DNA of 64,000 nt from Akkermansia sp. (GCA_030523775.1 JAUNHW010000004.1:99215-163214), one strand, 5' to 3'; shown: positions 45,410-55,102, numbered from the stretch's first letter. Notes: generated from the letters alone by a model not told the origin. Numbers and translations are program-made.

Positions 45410-45477
45410 GCGCGCACCCTCTGCGCCATGAAGCGGCACTGTGTACCCACTCCGTCCGGGGTGCAGAGGGAGGATGC

Positions 45478-46911
45478 TTATTTGGCGGGTGCTGCAGCCG
45501 CTCCGGCGGTGGTGATGGAAAGGTTTTTCAGGGTTGCTCCGGTGGGGGAAACCGAAAGCGTGGGCTTGCCGCTGCCGGACTCGGCGCGGCAGGCCTCGCC
45601 TATGAGCTGGTTGCCCAGCCACACGTAGAATCCGGGCTGCACGCCATCGGAAGCTTTGCCGGGTACATATGCCACGCGGATGCTTTCCGTATTGGTGCTC
45701 ATATCGCGGGAGTAGAGGATGAAATCCTTGCCCCAGGTGATGTAGCACTCGCTGATGGTCAGGGTGCCGCGCTGCTTGCCGGTGTCGATTGTGAGGGAAA
45801 GCCCGCCTTGGGCATCCCACTTGTTGTCCGAATAGCCGTTGCCCACCTGCACGGGACCGAGATCCACGGTTACGGATTGATTGGCGGCGGGATGGAGCGC
45901 GCCGCTCCATGAGGCGGCATCCGCATTTTGGGGAATGGCTGCAAAGCCGGATTTCTTGGTGGCCGCCTTGCGGGGGAGTCCCGCCGTGCGGCCGCTGTAC
46001 CCCAATGCCTTGGCCAGATTGCCGGCCATGATGAGGTTGGTCTGCGTGCCGGGGTGAATCCAATCCACGCGCTGATTTGGGCTAACCAAGGCCCCGTAGG
46101 GGTCGGCGGGCGAGACCGCCACATCCACCGTGCCCGCGCCGGGGGCCACATAGCGCACGCCCTTCTTCTTGGCCCAGGCTTCCAGCGCCTTGTTGAAATC
46201 CGCGATGGCGGCATGGTCCGCCGCCGCAAACTGCGTGCGGCCGGGGGGGATGAGCCCCATCACCACCACCTGTTTGGTGGATTTGGCTTTCAAGATGGTG
46301 TCCACCAGCGTGTCCATGGTGCCCTTGCCGCTGAAGGTGAAGCTGTCGCCGTCCGCGGTGGCGCCCAGGATACCCAGCAGGGCCTTGGGCAGGTTGTCCG
46401 CCTTGGAAATGCTGCCGCCCTGGTGGAAATTCTGGATGATGTCGTTCGTTCCCAGCAGCACAATGTATGTTTGGGCCTTGTGAGCCTTCACCAGGCCGCC
46501 GATGGTCTGGCCGGCGTATTTCACGCCGGAGCCGGTCTTGTAGGCCAACCCGGTGGCTTCTTGTGTGTAGCTTGTGTTCTCCGGTTCGAAAAGCTGCCAA
46601 ATCTGCCCGCCCTCATGCGCGGAGTGCAGGTTCTTGAACGCCACCCCGCGGTACGACTCGCCCGCCAGGTCGACGCCGTTTCCCTTGCCCCGCTGGAAAT
46701 TGTTGCTGTTGTATCCCGTCTCCTGGTACTTCACCCCGTTGTCCACCATTATCTTGTGGAAATCCCAACGGTAGGAGCCCGTGTTGATGCCGTGGGTGAT
46801 GGAATCCCCCACAAACATCACCTTGCCCAGCCCCTGACCGCCTTCGCCGGCGGCACCGGCACACGGAGCAACCAGGGCCAGGGTAAGCGCTGTGAGAATA
46901 TGGTTTTTCAT
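45478..46911 (-). CDS. secreted SGNH/GDSL-type esterase
   Basis: 477 residues. Signal peptide 'MKNHILTALTLALVAPCAGA'. The SGNH blocks are present: block I 'VMFVGDSITHG' (catalytic Ser), Gly block, block III 'VLLGTNDI' (Asn) and block V 'VDWIHPG' (Asp and His). After residue 310 there is a second domain rich in beta strands ('SVTVDLGPVQVGNGYSDN', 'GTLTISECYITWGKDFILYS') that resembles a carbohydrate-binding or jelly-roll module. Enzymes of this type remove acetyl groups from sugars such as sialic acid or plant glycans; the substrate is not shown by the sequence. Confidence 0.82.
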   Translation of the reverse strand: MKNHILTALTLALVAPCAGAAGEGGQGLGKVMFVGDSITHGINTGSYRWDFHKIMVDNGVKYQETGYNSNNFQRGKGNGVDLAGESYRGVAFKNLHSAHEGGQIWQLFEPENTSYTQEATGLAYKTGSGVKYAGQTIGGLVKAHKAQTYIVLLGTNDIIQNFHQGGSISKADNLPKALLGILGATADGDSFTFSGKGTMDTLVDTILKAKSTKQVVVMGLIPPGRTQFAAADHAAIADFNKALEAWAKKKGVRYVAPGAGTVDVAVSPADPYGALVSPNQRVDWIHPGTQTNLIMAGNLAKALGYSGRTAGLPRKAATKKSGFAAIPQNADAASWSGALHPAANQSVTVDLGPVQVGNGYSDNKWDAQGGLSLTIDTGKQRGTLTISECYITWGKDFILYSRDMSTNTESIRVAYVPGKASDGVQPGFYVWLGNQLIGEACRAESGSGKPTLSVSPTGATLKNLSITTAGAAAAPAK

Positions 46912-46941
46912 GGATGAAGGGAATGTTGTTTTCTTGCGCTC

Positions 46942-47433
46942 CTATTCCTCGCTCTGCTGTTTGGCGCGCTCGAAGGAGCTGTCGACAATCTGCCAGGCCT
47001 TTTCCACATCGAAAAAGCCGTTCACCTCCGTTTCCTTGTTCTGGAGGGTCTTGTAGGTCTGGAAAAAGTTTTCGATTTCCTGGAGATAGTGGGGCGGCAG
47101 GTCATTCAGGGTGTGCACGTGGTCGTAACGGGGGTCTCCAACGTTCACGGCCAGGATTTTCACGTCCGGGGCTCCGCAGTCTATCATGTCCATGCCGCCA
47201 ATCACGCGGCATTCCACATAGCACCCGGGGAACGTGGGCGCCGAGGTGAAGACCAATATATCCAGCGGGTCGCCGTCCAGGTACAGCGTGTCCTCCACAA
47301 AACCGTATTCTGCGGGGTAGTACACGGAGGAATAAAGGACGCGGTCCAGGCGGATGCGCCCGGTCTTGGCATCCACCTCGTACTTGTTGCGGCTCCCCAT
47401 GGGAATCTCGATGCGGGCTTCGATGGTCCTCAT
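46942..47433 (-). CDS. ppa: inorganic pyrophosphatase
   Basis: 163 residues, family I soluble enzyme. 'EIPMGSRNKYEVDAKTGRIR', 'YPAEYGFVEDTLYLDGDPLD' with the metal Asp residues, and 'VGDPRYDHV' are conserved. It hydrolyses pyrophosphate from biosynthesis. Minus-strand TTGACG, 17 bases, TACCAT (ending about 47442) stands 8 bases before the ATG at 47433, another leaderless start that rejects the upstream in-frame ATG at 47451. Confidence 0.95.
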   Translation of the reverse strand: MRTIEARIEIPMGSRNKYEVDAKTGRIRLDRVLYSSVYYPAEYGFVEDTLYLDGDPLDILVFTSAPTFPGCYVECRVIGGMDMIDCGAPDVKILAVNVGDPRYDHVHTLNDLPPHYLQEIENFFQTYKTLQNKETEVNGFFDVEKAWQIVDSSFERAKQQSEE

Positions 47434-47533
47434 AGTCAGGCATGGTACCACAGCCTTGGCGCCGCGTCAAGGTGCACGCAGGACAAGGCGGTACCCAACC
47501 GCGAATGTGCGGGCCGGTATAACTGCGTAGACC

Positions 47534-47947
47534 TTACGGCGCGACCTTCTTGATGATGAAGGTGACCACGCCGAAGAATTCCGCGCCGAGTTCCGGGGTG
47601 ATGGTGATGGGCCTGTAGGCCGGGTTCTCCGGCACCAGGCGCATGCGCGTGGCGGTTTTCTCAAAGCGCTTCACGGTGAATTCCCCGTTGACGGAGACGA
47701 TGATAATCTGCCGGTTGGCGGGCGTGAGGCTGCGGTCGACGACGAGGATGTCGCCATCGTCTATTCCGGCGCCCACCATGCTGTCGCCGCGTGCGCGGAC
47801 GAAGTAGGTGGCGGCGGGGTGGGAGATGCAGAGGCGGTTGAGATCCAGCGTGCCGTTCAAATCGCCCATGGCGGGGGATGGAAAGCCTGCGGCCACGCCC
47901 TCTGCGAAGAGGGGTGCGCCGTTGCTGCTGAATTCATCCGTACCCAT
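47534..47947 (-). CDS. umuD: UmuD-like SOS mutagenesis protein (S24 autoprotease)
   Basis: 137 residues, the E. coli UmuD length. The cleavage site A-G lies in 'FAEGVAAGFPSPA', the Ser nucleophile in 'ARGDSMVGAGI' and the Lys base in 'GEFTVKRF'; 'DLNRLCISHPAATYFVRA' closely follows UmuD. There is no N-terminal helix-turn-helix, so it is not LexA. RecA filaments should trigger its cleavage, and UmuD' then helps a translesion polymerase. No umuC is adjacent. It begins 6 bases after recN, so both should be induced together. Confidence 0.92.
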   Translation of the reverse strand: MGTDEFSSNGAPLFAEGVAAGFPSPAMGDLNGTLDLNRLCISHPAATYFVRARGDSMVGAGIDDGDILVVDRSLTPANRQIIIVSVNGEFTVKRFEKTATRMRLVPENPAYRPITITPELGAEFFGVVTFIIKKVAP

Positions 47948-47953
47948 GGCGGT

Positions 47954-49603
47954 TCAGGCTTGCAGCAGGGTTCTGGCGTGGGCCTCCGCCTCCTTGCCGT
48001 GGGAGCCGAGCATGCGCACCAGCTCCGCCACGCGGGCATCGTTGCGCACCTCCTGCAGGCGGGATGTGGTGCGGCCGCCCTCCGTGGCCTTGGAGATGAG
48101 GTAGTGGTGGTCCGCCAGTGCGGCCACTTGCGGGAAGTGGGTGATGGCGATCACCTGGTGGTCGCGCCCGAGCTCGCGCATCTTCATGCCCACGGCGCGG
48201 GCAATTTCCCCGCCCACGTTGGCATCGATTTCATCGAAGATGAGCAGGGGAGTGTCATCCTGTTTGGCGAGCGCGCTCTTGAGGGCGAGCATCACGCGCG
48301 CGAGCTCGCCGCTGGAGGCGATGAGGCGCAGCGGCTTCACCGGCTCGCCGGGGTTGGGGCCGAACAGCACCTCTATTTCATCCATGCCTTGCGGGCCCGG
48401 TTCCGTTTCCGTGAGCTGCACGGTGAAGAGGGACTGCTTGAAGCCCAGCTGGGCGGCGTGGGTGAGGAAATCCCGTTCCAGGCGCGGGGCTGCCTTGCGG
48501 CGCGCTGCGGAGAGGGCCTTGCCGGCCTCCGCCACGGCAGCTTCCGCGGCCTGCTGCGCGGCTTCCAGCTCTGCCAGCCGCTCCTCGCGGTTGGCAATGG
48601 AATCCAGCTTCTCCCGGCAGTGTTGCAGGTGCTCCATAATGGCGGGGAAATCCGCTCCGTACTTGCGTTTCAGGGTGTCCAGCGCGGCCACGCGCTCCTC
48701 CAGCGCGGCGGTTTCCGCGGGGTCGGCATCCAGCGCGTCCGCGTAGTCGCGCAGGTCGGCGGCTACATCGTTGAGCACCTCCAGCGCGTTGTCCAGGGGG
48801 GCCAGCCACTCCGCCGCGGCGGCATCCAGGCGCTCCAGGTCGTGCGCGCCGCGGATGATGCGGTGCAGGCGGGGCAGCAGGGCGTCCTCATCGCCGTCCA
48901 GGGCCTGGGCCATGGGCACGGCGGCATCCCGCAGGCGTCCGGCGTTGCGTGCGCGCTGCCAGCGGGACTCCAGTCCCTCCACCTCCTCTGCGGTGAAGCT
49001 TGCGGCTTCAATCTCCTCCACCTGGTGCTGCAGGAAATCAATCTCGCGCGCGTTGGCCATCTCGCTGTCCCGCAGCTCGCGGTAGGCGGCGCGGGCATCC
49101 AGCATGGCGCGGTAGGCCGCGCGGTAGCGCGTGAGCAGCGCGGCATCCTCCGCAAAGGCATCCAGCAGCACCATCTGGCGCTCCTGTGAGGTGAGCGAGC
49201 GGTGGGAATCCGGCTGGTGCATGTCCACCAGGCCGCTGCCGATGGTTTTGAGCAGGGCGAGCGTGACGGGTGTGTTGTTGATGAACTGGCGGTTCCCTGT
49301 GGGGGTGAGGGTGCGGCGGATAAGGAGCTCGCCGTCCTCGCAGGGGGGCACCCCGGCCTCCTCCAGTCGGGAGTTGAGCTCTGCCGCCGCCGGCAGGTGG
49401 AAGGCGGCCTCTATGCTGCACTGGGTCTCCCCGCTGCGGATGAGCGATTTGTCCGCGCGCTCGCCCAGGGCCAGCGCAATGCCGCCCATGACCACGGATT
49501 TGCCGGCGCCGGTCTCTCCCGTGATGCCCAGGAAGCCGCTGCTCGGCTCCCAGCAGAGTTCATCCACCAGGGCCAGGTTGCGTATCTTGAGCAGGGCGAG
49601 CAT
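47954..49603 (-). CDS. recN: DNA repair protein RecN
   Basis: 549 residues, an SMC-like ATPase for double-strand break repair. N-terminal 'MLALLKIRNLALVDELCWEP' and Walker A 'GITGETGAGKSVV', a central coiled coil (about 150-370), and the C-terminal 'IASSGELARVMLALKSALAK' signature with Walker B 'LLIFDEIDANVGG'. 'DMHQPDSHRSL' replaces the usual 'GQH' segment. It heads the recN-umuD operon. I could not identify a LexA box by eye. Confidence 0.95.
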   Translation of the reverse strand: MLALLKIRNLALVDELCWEPSSGFLGITGETGAGKSVVMGGIALALGERADKSLIRSGETQCSIEAAFHLPAAAELNSRLEEAGVPPCEDGELLIRRTLTPTGNRQFINNTPVTLALLKTIGSGLVDMHQPDSHRSLTSQERQMVLLDAFAEDAALLTRYRAAYRAMLDARAAYRELRDSEMANAREIDFLQHQVEEIEAASFTAEEVEGLESRWQRARNAGRLRDAAVPMAQALDGDEDALLPRLHRIIRGAHDLERLDAAAAEWLAPLDNALEVLNDVAADLRDYADALDADPAETAALEERVAALDTLKRKYGADFPAIMEHLQHCREKLDSIANREERLAELEAAQQAAEAAVAEAGKALSAARRKAAPRLERDFLTHAAQLGFKQSLFTVQLTETEPGPQGMDEIEVLFGPNPGEPVKPLRLIASSGELARVMLALKSALAKQDDTPLLIFDEIDANVGGEIARAVGMKMRELGRDHQVIAITHFPQVAALADHHYLISKATEGGRTTSRLQEVRNDARVAELVRMLGSHGKEAEAHARTLLQA

Positions 49604-49670
49604 AATTTGCTTTGCGTTACTCCTTCATTATGGCATAATATTCAGGAAAGTTAAATCAAATTTTTCGCGC

Positions 49671-50444
49671 ATGCACGTTCTTTTCCTCGGCACCGGCACA
49701 TCCACCGGAATCCCCGTCATCGGCTGTGATTGCCCGGTCTGCAAGTCCGCCAACCCCCGCAACAGGCGCCTGCGGGCCTCTGTGGTGGTCAGCAGCCAGA
49801 ACACCACCATCCTGGTGGATTCCGGGCCGGACTTGCACGAGCAGGCGCTGCGGCACCGCCTGACGGCCATCACGGCGGTCCTGTACACGCACGAGCACCT
49901 GGACCACGTGGCGGGGTTCGATGAAATGCGGGCGTTCTGCTGGCACATAGAGGGGCGCCTGCCGCTGTATGCGGGCACGCGCTGCATGGAGCAGCTGAAG
50001 CGCATGTACGGCTGGGCGTTCCGGGAGAGCAACGACTACCAAGGCTACATGCGCCCGGATGCGCGCGACCACGCGGGCAAGCCGTTCAGCATCGGGGATA
50101 TATCCGTGGAGCCCGTACCCGTGGTGCACGCCACGGTGGAGACCTACGGCTATGTATTCCGCCACGGCGGGAAGAGCTTTGCCTACCTGCCGGACGTGAA
50201 GGAGCTGCCCGCGGCCTCCCGAGCGCAGCTGCACGGGTTGGACGCCATTGCCATGGACGGCCTGCGCTACCGCCCGCACCCCACGCACCTGAACATAGAC
50301 GAGAACGTGGCCATCATGAAAGAGCTTGCGCCCCGGCGCGGCTATGTGACCCACACCGGGCACAACGTGGAGTACGGGCAGCTCTGCACGGAGCTGCCGG
50401 AGTTCATGGAATCCGCCTACGATGGTTTGCAGCTGGAGCTGTGA
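49671..50444 (+). CDS. MBL-fold metal-dependent hydrolase, PhnP-like
   Basis: 257 residues. The opening 'MHVLFLGTGTSTGIPVIGCD' followed by 'CPVCKS' matches the PhnP subfamily, where the Cys residues bind a structural zinc. The two-metal site is in 'LYTHEHLDHVAGFDEMRAF', with later His/Asp ligands in 'VVHATV', 'DGLRYRPHPTHLN' and 'HTGHN'. PhnP splits cyclic ribose phosphates; no phn genes are nearby, so the role here is a general cyclic phosphodiesterase or unknown. The start agrees with the divergent spacing from recN. Confidence 0.85.
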   Translation: MHVLFLGTGTSTGIPVIGCDCPVCKSANPRNRRLRASVVVSSQNTTILVDSGPDLHEQALRHRLTAITAVLYTHEHLDHVAGFDEMRAFCWHIEGRLPLYAGTRCMEQLKRMYGWAFRESNDYQGYMRPDARDHAGKPFSIGDISVEPVPVVHATVETYGYVFRHGGKSFAYLPDVKELPAASRAQLHGLDAIAMDGLRYRPHPTHLNIDENVAIMKELAPRRGYVTHTGHNVEYGQLCTELPEFMESAYDGLQLEL

Positions 50445-50498
50445 ACCGGAGCAAAAGAGTTGACAAAGCCGCGCGCGTGGGGTAGGTTGCACTTTGTT

Positions 50499-51077
50499 AT
50501 GAGTCTCCGCCTTGCTGTGTTGGGTTCTGGTTCCGGTTCCAACTGCCAGTCTATCTTCAATGCCATAGACGACGGCCGCCTGGATGCGGAAGTGGCGATT
50601 GTGCTTTCCGACCATGAGGATGCCTTCATTCTGGAGCGCGCGCGCAAGCGCGGCGTGCGGGCGGAGGTGATGGACTGCGGCGGCTACAAGAACAAGTTCC
50701 CGCTGGAGGTGCAGGAGGCCGTGGCCCGGCAGCTCCGGGAGCTCAAGGTGGACCTGGTTTGCCTGGCCGGGTTCATGCGCCTGGTGAAGGAACCCCTCTT
50801 GAGGGCCTTCCCGAACCGCATCCTCAACATCCACCCGGCCCTGCTGCCGCAGTTCCCCGGTGTGGAGGCCTGGACCCAGGCGCTGCAGGCCGGGGCCAAA
50901 CAGACCGGCTGCACCGTGCATTACGTGGATGCCGGCATGGACAGCGGGGAAATCATCATGCAGGCATACGTGCCCGTGCTGCCGGGGGACACCCCGCAAT
51001 CCCTCCACGCCCGCATCCAGGTGCAGGAGCATATCCTGTACCCGGCGGCCATCCTTTCCGCCGTTTCCCGCCTGTAG
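50499..51077 (+). CDS. purN: phosphoribosylglycinamide formyltransferase
   Basis: 192 residues. It transfers a formyl group from 10-formyl-tetrahydrofolate to GAR in purine synthesis. 'LRLAVLGSGSGSNCQSIFNA', catalytic 'NIHPALLPQFPG' (Asn and His) and 'VDAGMDSGEIIMQ' (catalytic Asp) are present. The usual 'KGLHA.x.A' reads 'PGVEAWTQALQAGAKQTGCT', a small variation. TTGACA (50460-50465), 17 bases, TAGGTT (50483-50488) ends 10 bases before the ATG, so the leader is very short. Confidence 0.93.
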   Translation: MSLRLAVLGSGSGSNCQSIFNAIDDGRLDAEVAIVLSDHEDAFILERARKRGVRAEVMDCGGYKNKFPLEVQEAVARQLRELKVDLVCLAGFMRLVKEPLLRAFPNRILNIHPALLPQFPGVEAWTQALQAGAKQTGCTVHYVDAGMDSGEIIMQAYVPVLPGDTPQSLHARIQVQEHILYPAAILSAVSRL

Positions 51078-51083
51078 GCGGCG

Positions 51084-53783
51084 CTATCCCTGCTGCGGGG
51101 GCGTAATGGGATTCCCCGCGCCGGGCAGGGGCTTGATATACAGGTCCTGCTGCGGGAAGGGTATCTCGATTCCGTTTTCGTTGAAGGTCTTGTAGATGGC
51201 TTCCCGCACGCGGGAGAGCACCACTTGCTTGGCGTTCACCGGCACCCACACCCAAATGGTGAGGTTGACCGCGCTGTCCGCGAATTCGCTGAGGGTCACG
51301 GTGCTGGAGTGCTGCGGTGAAAGCCCGGGCAGGCGCCGCAGGGCCGCCAGGATGAGCCGCCGCGCGTACGCCACGTCCGTGCCGTAGGTCACGCCAATTT
51401 CCACCTTGCAGTTCTCATACTGGTGGTTGCGGGTGAGGTTGTTGAAGTTCTGGTTGAAGAGCTGCGCGTTCTGGAAGCAGATCACGGAGCCGGAGAGCGT
51501 TTCCAGCGTGGTGGTGCGGTAGCCTATGTTGGCCACCCTGCCGCGTATGCCGTCGCACTCCACCATGTCGCCCGGCCTCATGCGCCCCAGCATGAGCGAG
51601 ATGCCGCATACCAGGTTCTCGATGGTGTCCTTCAAGCCTATGCCCACGCCCACGGACATGCCGCCCATCACCACCAGCATGGAGTTGTAGTCCGCATCCA
51701 GCAGGTCCAGCGCGAATATCACGTAGCTGCACCACAGCAGCAGCGCCGCCAGGGTCATAAACGTCTGGCTGCGCCCGGCGTCCGTCTTGTCGCCGTATAT
51801 CATGGCAATGGTTTGGCGTGCCACCTGGATCAGGCAGTTGAGGGCAATGCCCACGGTGATGATGAGGATGAGCGAATCTGCGGAGACGGTGCGGATGAAA
51901 CCGTCCATATGATGCGGCACGCCCATCCAGGAGCGCAGGAAGTGCGCCAGGTCGAAGCATTCGGAGGACCAGCTCAGGCCGTACCAGATGAGCAGCAGGA
52001 AGATGAGGGGCTGCACCATGTTGGAGACAATGAGGTGAATCCACACGTTGATGTAGTGGTGGTAGCCCTTCAGGTGGCGGTTGGCCGCCACGCGGCGGCA
52101 CACCAGCTTGGCGGCCTTGGAGATGGCGCTCATCAGCATGATGTTGGCAATCATCACGTACCAGGACAGCTCCACCAGAATCCACAGGTAGTAGTAGCCG
52201 GAGTAGCATACGTACACGCCTACCGCCATGATGAAGATGCTCAGCACGGCAAACACGCGCGCAGAGATGCGCAGGTTGTCGATGCGCTTCAGGAAGCGCA
52301 GAATCATCCAGAGCGCGCACAGCGCGAAGATGATGCCGGAGGTCATGGCCACGATGAAGCTCGTGCACATCATCACGCAGTACACGATGCACAGCAGGTT
52401 GAGCACAAACAGAGGCTCGAACAGGCGGATGCCGCTCAGCACGCGCCGCGAATTCAGGCACACCGTCATGGACCCGAACAACATTGCGGAGATGAGCATG
52501 AACTCTCCCATGTCCATCAGGTGGCTCCCCAGGTAGGAGGGCTGTACAAACAGGCTGTACACTATGAGCCCCACGCCCAGCAGCGTGCAGGCAAGCGGCA
52601 GCATGGCCGCGCGCAGACGCTTGGGGCTGATGTGCTGGAGCCGCTGCCTGCGGCAGAGATGCCACGCGCACCGGCAGAGCAGGGATGTTACCACCAGCAG
52701 GATTACGAAAAAGACGCCCGCTTGCCGCAGGGATGCGGCGAAGTAGGTGTCGTTGGGGTCAATGTAGTTGTTGTAGAAAGCCTTGCCGAGATAGAGCCAG
52801 GTGGTGATGTAGTTGCCAGTGTTGTCCATCTTGCGGTAGGGGTGGGAGGGGTCCCAGAGGCTCGTGGCGATGCGTGCGGCGAGCCTGCCTTCCACCTTCT
52901 GCTCGTTTTCAATGGAGAATTTGCCCGTCACGTCCACATCGGTTCCGTAAGCCTTGGCCTCCTCCACCGCCTTTTCCAGGAATTCGGCGCGGCGCTGGTC
53001 CGTGGCGTCACCTTCCTTTTCCAGCTGCTGGGCCTTCTCCATGGTGGTGCCTGTCTCCTTCCCTGCCGCCTGGCGGGCGACTTTCCCCTTGTCTGCTTCC
53101 GATGCCTTGTTCTTTTCGTTGAAGTCGATGATCTTTTTCAGGTCGATGGGGGTGCGGTCGGAGGCAAAGAAGGCGTAGCGCTCCACCTGGGAACCGTTGG
53201 CGTACAGGTCCAGTTTGCGGATTTTTTCCGTAATGTCGTTGAAGCGCTTCTCCGCCCCAAGCATTTCCTTGTGCAGTTCCTTGTAGGTTTTCTCCAGTCC
53301 CGAGCAGTCGCGCAGGGCGGTCTGGAGCTGCTCCCTTTCCTCTGCAGAGAGCTTGGCCTTGTTGATGCCGCGCATAATCTGCGCCAGGTATCCGTAGCGC
53401 TGGATGGCCATTTCCATGCGCAGGCGCGTGCGCATGAGGGGGAAATTGCCGCTGGTGCAGCGTTGGCGCAGCTCCGCTATTTCACGGCAGTAGTGCGTGA
53501 GGTAGAAAAAGTTGTTGAAGTCTTGGAAGAAGACGGCTATGTGCAACTCCTCGTACTTCTTCTCCAAATCGTCCAGAATGTTTTCCGCCGCGGTGCGCTG
53601 CGCCTGGAGCAGGAGCTGCACTTTGTCGTTGCGCTGGCTTTCCCGCGCCATTGCGCGCTGTATCGTCTCCAGCCGAAGGTCGGATCTGTAGTCGATATCC
53701 TCCTCGTCCGCCCGCGCGGTGGTGAACAGGCATGCCAGGGAGAGCAACAGGTTTGTCAGGACATGAAGATAACGGTGGTTCAT
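51084..53783 (-). CDS. large MscS-family mechanosensitive channel
   Basis: 899 residues. Signal peptide (first 25), then a periplasmic coiled-coil region (about 30-330), about eight to ten membrane helices, and a C-terminal MscS core. The pore helix and beta domain are clear: 'MLVVMGGMSVGVGIGLKDTI', 'MRPGDMVECDGIRGRVANIG' and 'RTTTLETLSGSVICFQNAQL'. The plan is like MscK or YbdG-type large relatives of E. coli MscS, which release solutes on osmotic downshock. It converges with purN at a 6-base gap. Confidence 0.92.
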   Translation of the reverse strand: MNHRYLHVLTNLLLSLACLFTTARADEEDIDYRSDLRLETIQRAMARESQRNDKVQLLLQAQRTAAENILDDLEKKYEELHIAVFFQDFNNFFYLTHYCREIAELRQRCTSGNFPLMRTRLRMEMAIQRYGYLAQIMRGINKAKLSAEEREQLQTALRDCSGLEKTYKELHKEMLGAEKRFNDITEKIRKLDLYANGSQVERYAFFASDRTPIDLKKIIDFNEKNKASEADKGKVARQAAGKETGTTMEKAQQLEKEGDATDQRRAEFLEKAVEEAKAYGTDVDVTGKFSIENEQKVEGRLAARIATSLWDPSHPYRKMDNTGNYITTWLYLGKAFYNNYIDPNDTYFAASLRQAGVFFVILLVVTSLLCRCAWHLCRRQRLQHISPKRLRAAMLPLACTLLGVGLIVYSLFVQPSYLGSHLMDMGEFMLISAMLFGSMTVCLNSRRVLSGIRLFEPLFVLNLLCIVYCVMMCTSFIVAMTSGIIFALCALWMILRFLKRIDNLRISARVFAVLSIFIMAVGVYVCYSGYYYLWILVELSWYVMIANIMLMSAISKAAKLVCRRVAANRHLKGYHHYINVWIHLIVSNMVQPLIFLLLIWYGLSWSSECFDLAHFLRSWMGVPHHMDGFIRTVSADSLILIITVGIALNCLIQVARQTIAMIYGDKTDAGRSQTFMTLAALLLWCSYVIFALDLLDADYNSMLVVMGGMSVGVGIGLKDTIENLVCGISLMLGRMRPGDMVECDGIRGRVANIGYRTTTLETLSGSVICFQNAQLFNQNFNNLTRNHQYENCKVEIGVTYGTDVAYARRLILAALRRLPGLSPQHSSTVTLSEFADSAVNLTIWVWVPVNAKQVVLSRVREAIYKTFNENGIEIPFPQQDLYIKPLPGAGNPITPPQQG

Positions 53784-53893
53784 TGCGCTGCTTTGCTCTG
53801 CTTATAGCGGGAAAGCGGGGCTTTGTCAAGGTGTACGTGCCGGCATTTCCAACTGCTATTGAATGGAGTGCCGCGCGGCGTGGTCTGCCACGC

Positions 53894-55093
53894 ATGCGCG
53901 ATATCTGGAAAAGGTTGAAGGGTGCGGCATCCCGCACCATGGGATTTGTGTGGGAGCGCACGGGCACGGCAGCGGCCCTGGCCCTGCTGCTGGGAACGGC
54001 CGGCATGGGCGCCTACCACTTGGCCGCGGGTGATGACGCCGGGCAGCGCGTTGCTTTCTTTACGGGGGCGCGCAACGCCGCCGGGGCCGTGCCGCCATCC
54101 GGTATTGCCGCCCTGGAACACGTGGACGGGGCGGAACCGGGCGTGCCCCATGTGCGCATGGAGACGGATGCCGCCGGGCGGGTGACACGCTTGCTGCATG
54201 TGGATGCCAAGGGGCAGCCGCAGCCCATCCCCGGCAGCCTTGTGGCGGAGCAGCGCGTGGCGTACGATGCCGCGGGGCGCGTGCTGCGCAAGGAGAATTT
54301 CGCCGCGGTGGGAACACGCGTGGAGGATGTGGACGGCGTGGCGGTGAGCGAGTTCACCTACGATGCCTCGGGCCGCCTTCAAGTCACCACCTTCCGCAAT
54401 GCCGGGGGAGAGGTGTGCGTGCCGCACCGTCCGGGCTACGCGCGCCAGATTATCAGCTATGATGCCCAGGGGCGGCCGCTGGAGATACGCCACCTGGATG
54501 CGCAGGGGCATTTGGTCACCAATTCCCGCGGTGAGCAGCTGGTGCAGTTTGAGTATGACGATGAGCACCACCGCGCCACGCGCCGCAATTTGGTGGACGG
54601 GGCACCCGCCGACAACGCGGACGGTGTTGCGGAGCAGCGCGAGGAGCGCACGGCGGATGCCGCCACCCTGCGCCGCAGCTGGTACAACGCCGCCGGAGAA
54701 CCCGTGCCCGGCGCGCCGCAGCAGGTGGCCGCCGTGCAGTTCAACCACGGGGAGAACGGCAGCACGGAGCGTGAGCAGTACCGCAACCGCAACGGTGAGC
54801 CTTGCTCCGCCTGCCGCGTGTGCGCAGAGCGCCTCTCCCGCCGTGATGACGCCGCCCGCACAGAGTGGGAATGCTACAATGCGGCAGATGGGCTGCCGTG
54901 CAACAATCCCGCCCTGGGCTACGCGGAACGCATCACCGAATTCAATGCTGCGGGAGAGCCGGAACGCGAGTATTTCTGGGACGACAAGGGCCACCCCTGC
55001 CCCTGCTATGAGAAGCGCCACATCCGCCGTGCCGGCTGTGAGTATATCCTTTCCCTGTACACGGACGGCTCTTCCGAATTCCGCCCGCGCTAG
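53894..55093 (+). CDS. membrane-anchored YD/RHS-like repeat protein
   Basis: 399 residues. A basic start and one membrane helix ('TGTAAALALLLGTAGMGAYH') are followed by an external part with repeated units: 'YDAAGRVLRKENF', 'YDASGRLQVTTFRNAGGE', 'YDAQGRPLEIRHLDAQGH', 'FNAAGEPEREYFWDDKGHP'. The Y-D-x-x-G-R pattern is that of YD/RHS repeats, but the protein is far shorter than RHS toxins and has no toxin tip. A surface or cell-wall contact role is a guess. The start at 53894 is the last Met before the helix with a basic flank. Confidence 0.65.
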   Translation: MRDIWKRLKGAASRTMGFVWERTGTAAALALLLGTAGMGAYHLAAGDDAGQRVAFFTGARNAAGAVPPSGIAALEHVDGAEPGVPHVRMETDAAGRVTRLLHVDAKGQPQPIPGSLVAEQRVAYDAAGRVLRKENFAAVGTRVEDVDGVAVSEFTYDASGRLQVTTFRNAGGEVCVPHRPGYARQIISYDAQGRPLEIRHLDAQGHLVTNSRGEQLVQFEYDDEHHRATRRNLVDGAPADNADGVAEQREERTADAATLRRSWYNAAGEPVPGAPQQVAAVQFNHGENGSTEREQYRNRNGEPCSACRVCAERLSRRDDAARTEWECYNAADGLPCNNPALGYAERITEFNAAGEPEREYFWDDKGHPCPCYEKRHIRRAGCEYILSLYTDGSSEFRPR

Positions 55094-55102
55094 GGCGGGG
55101 CG

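Noticed and set aside
47534..47947. LexA repressor
   Set aside because: No N-terminal helix-turn-helix; length and sequence follow UmuD closely.
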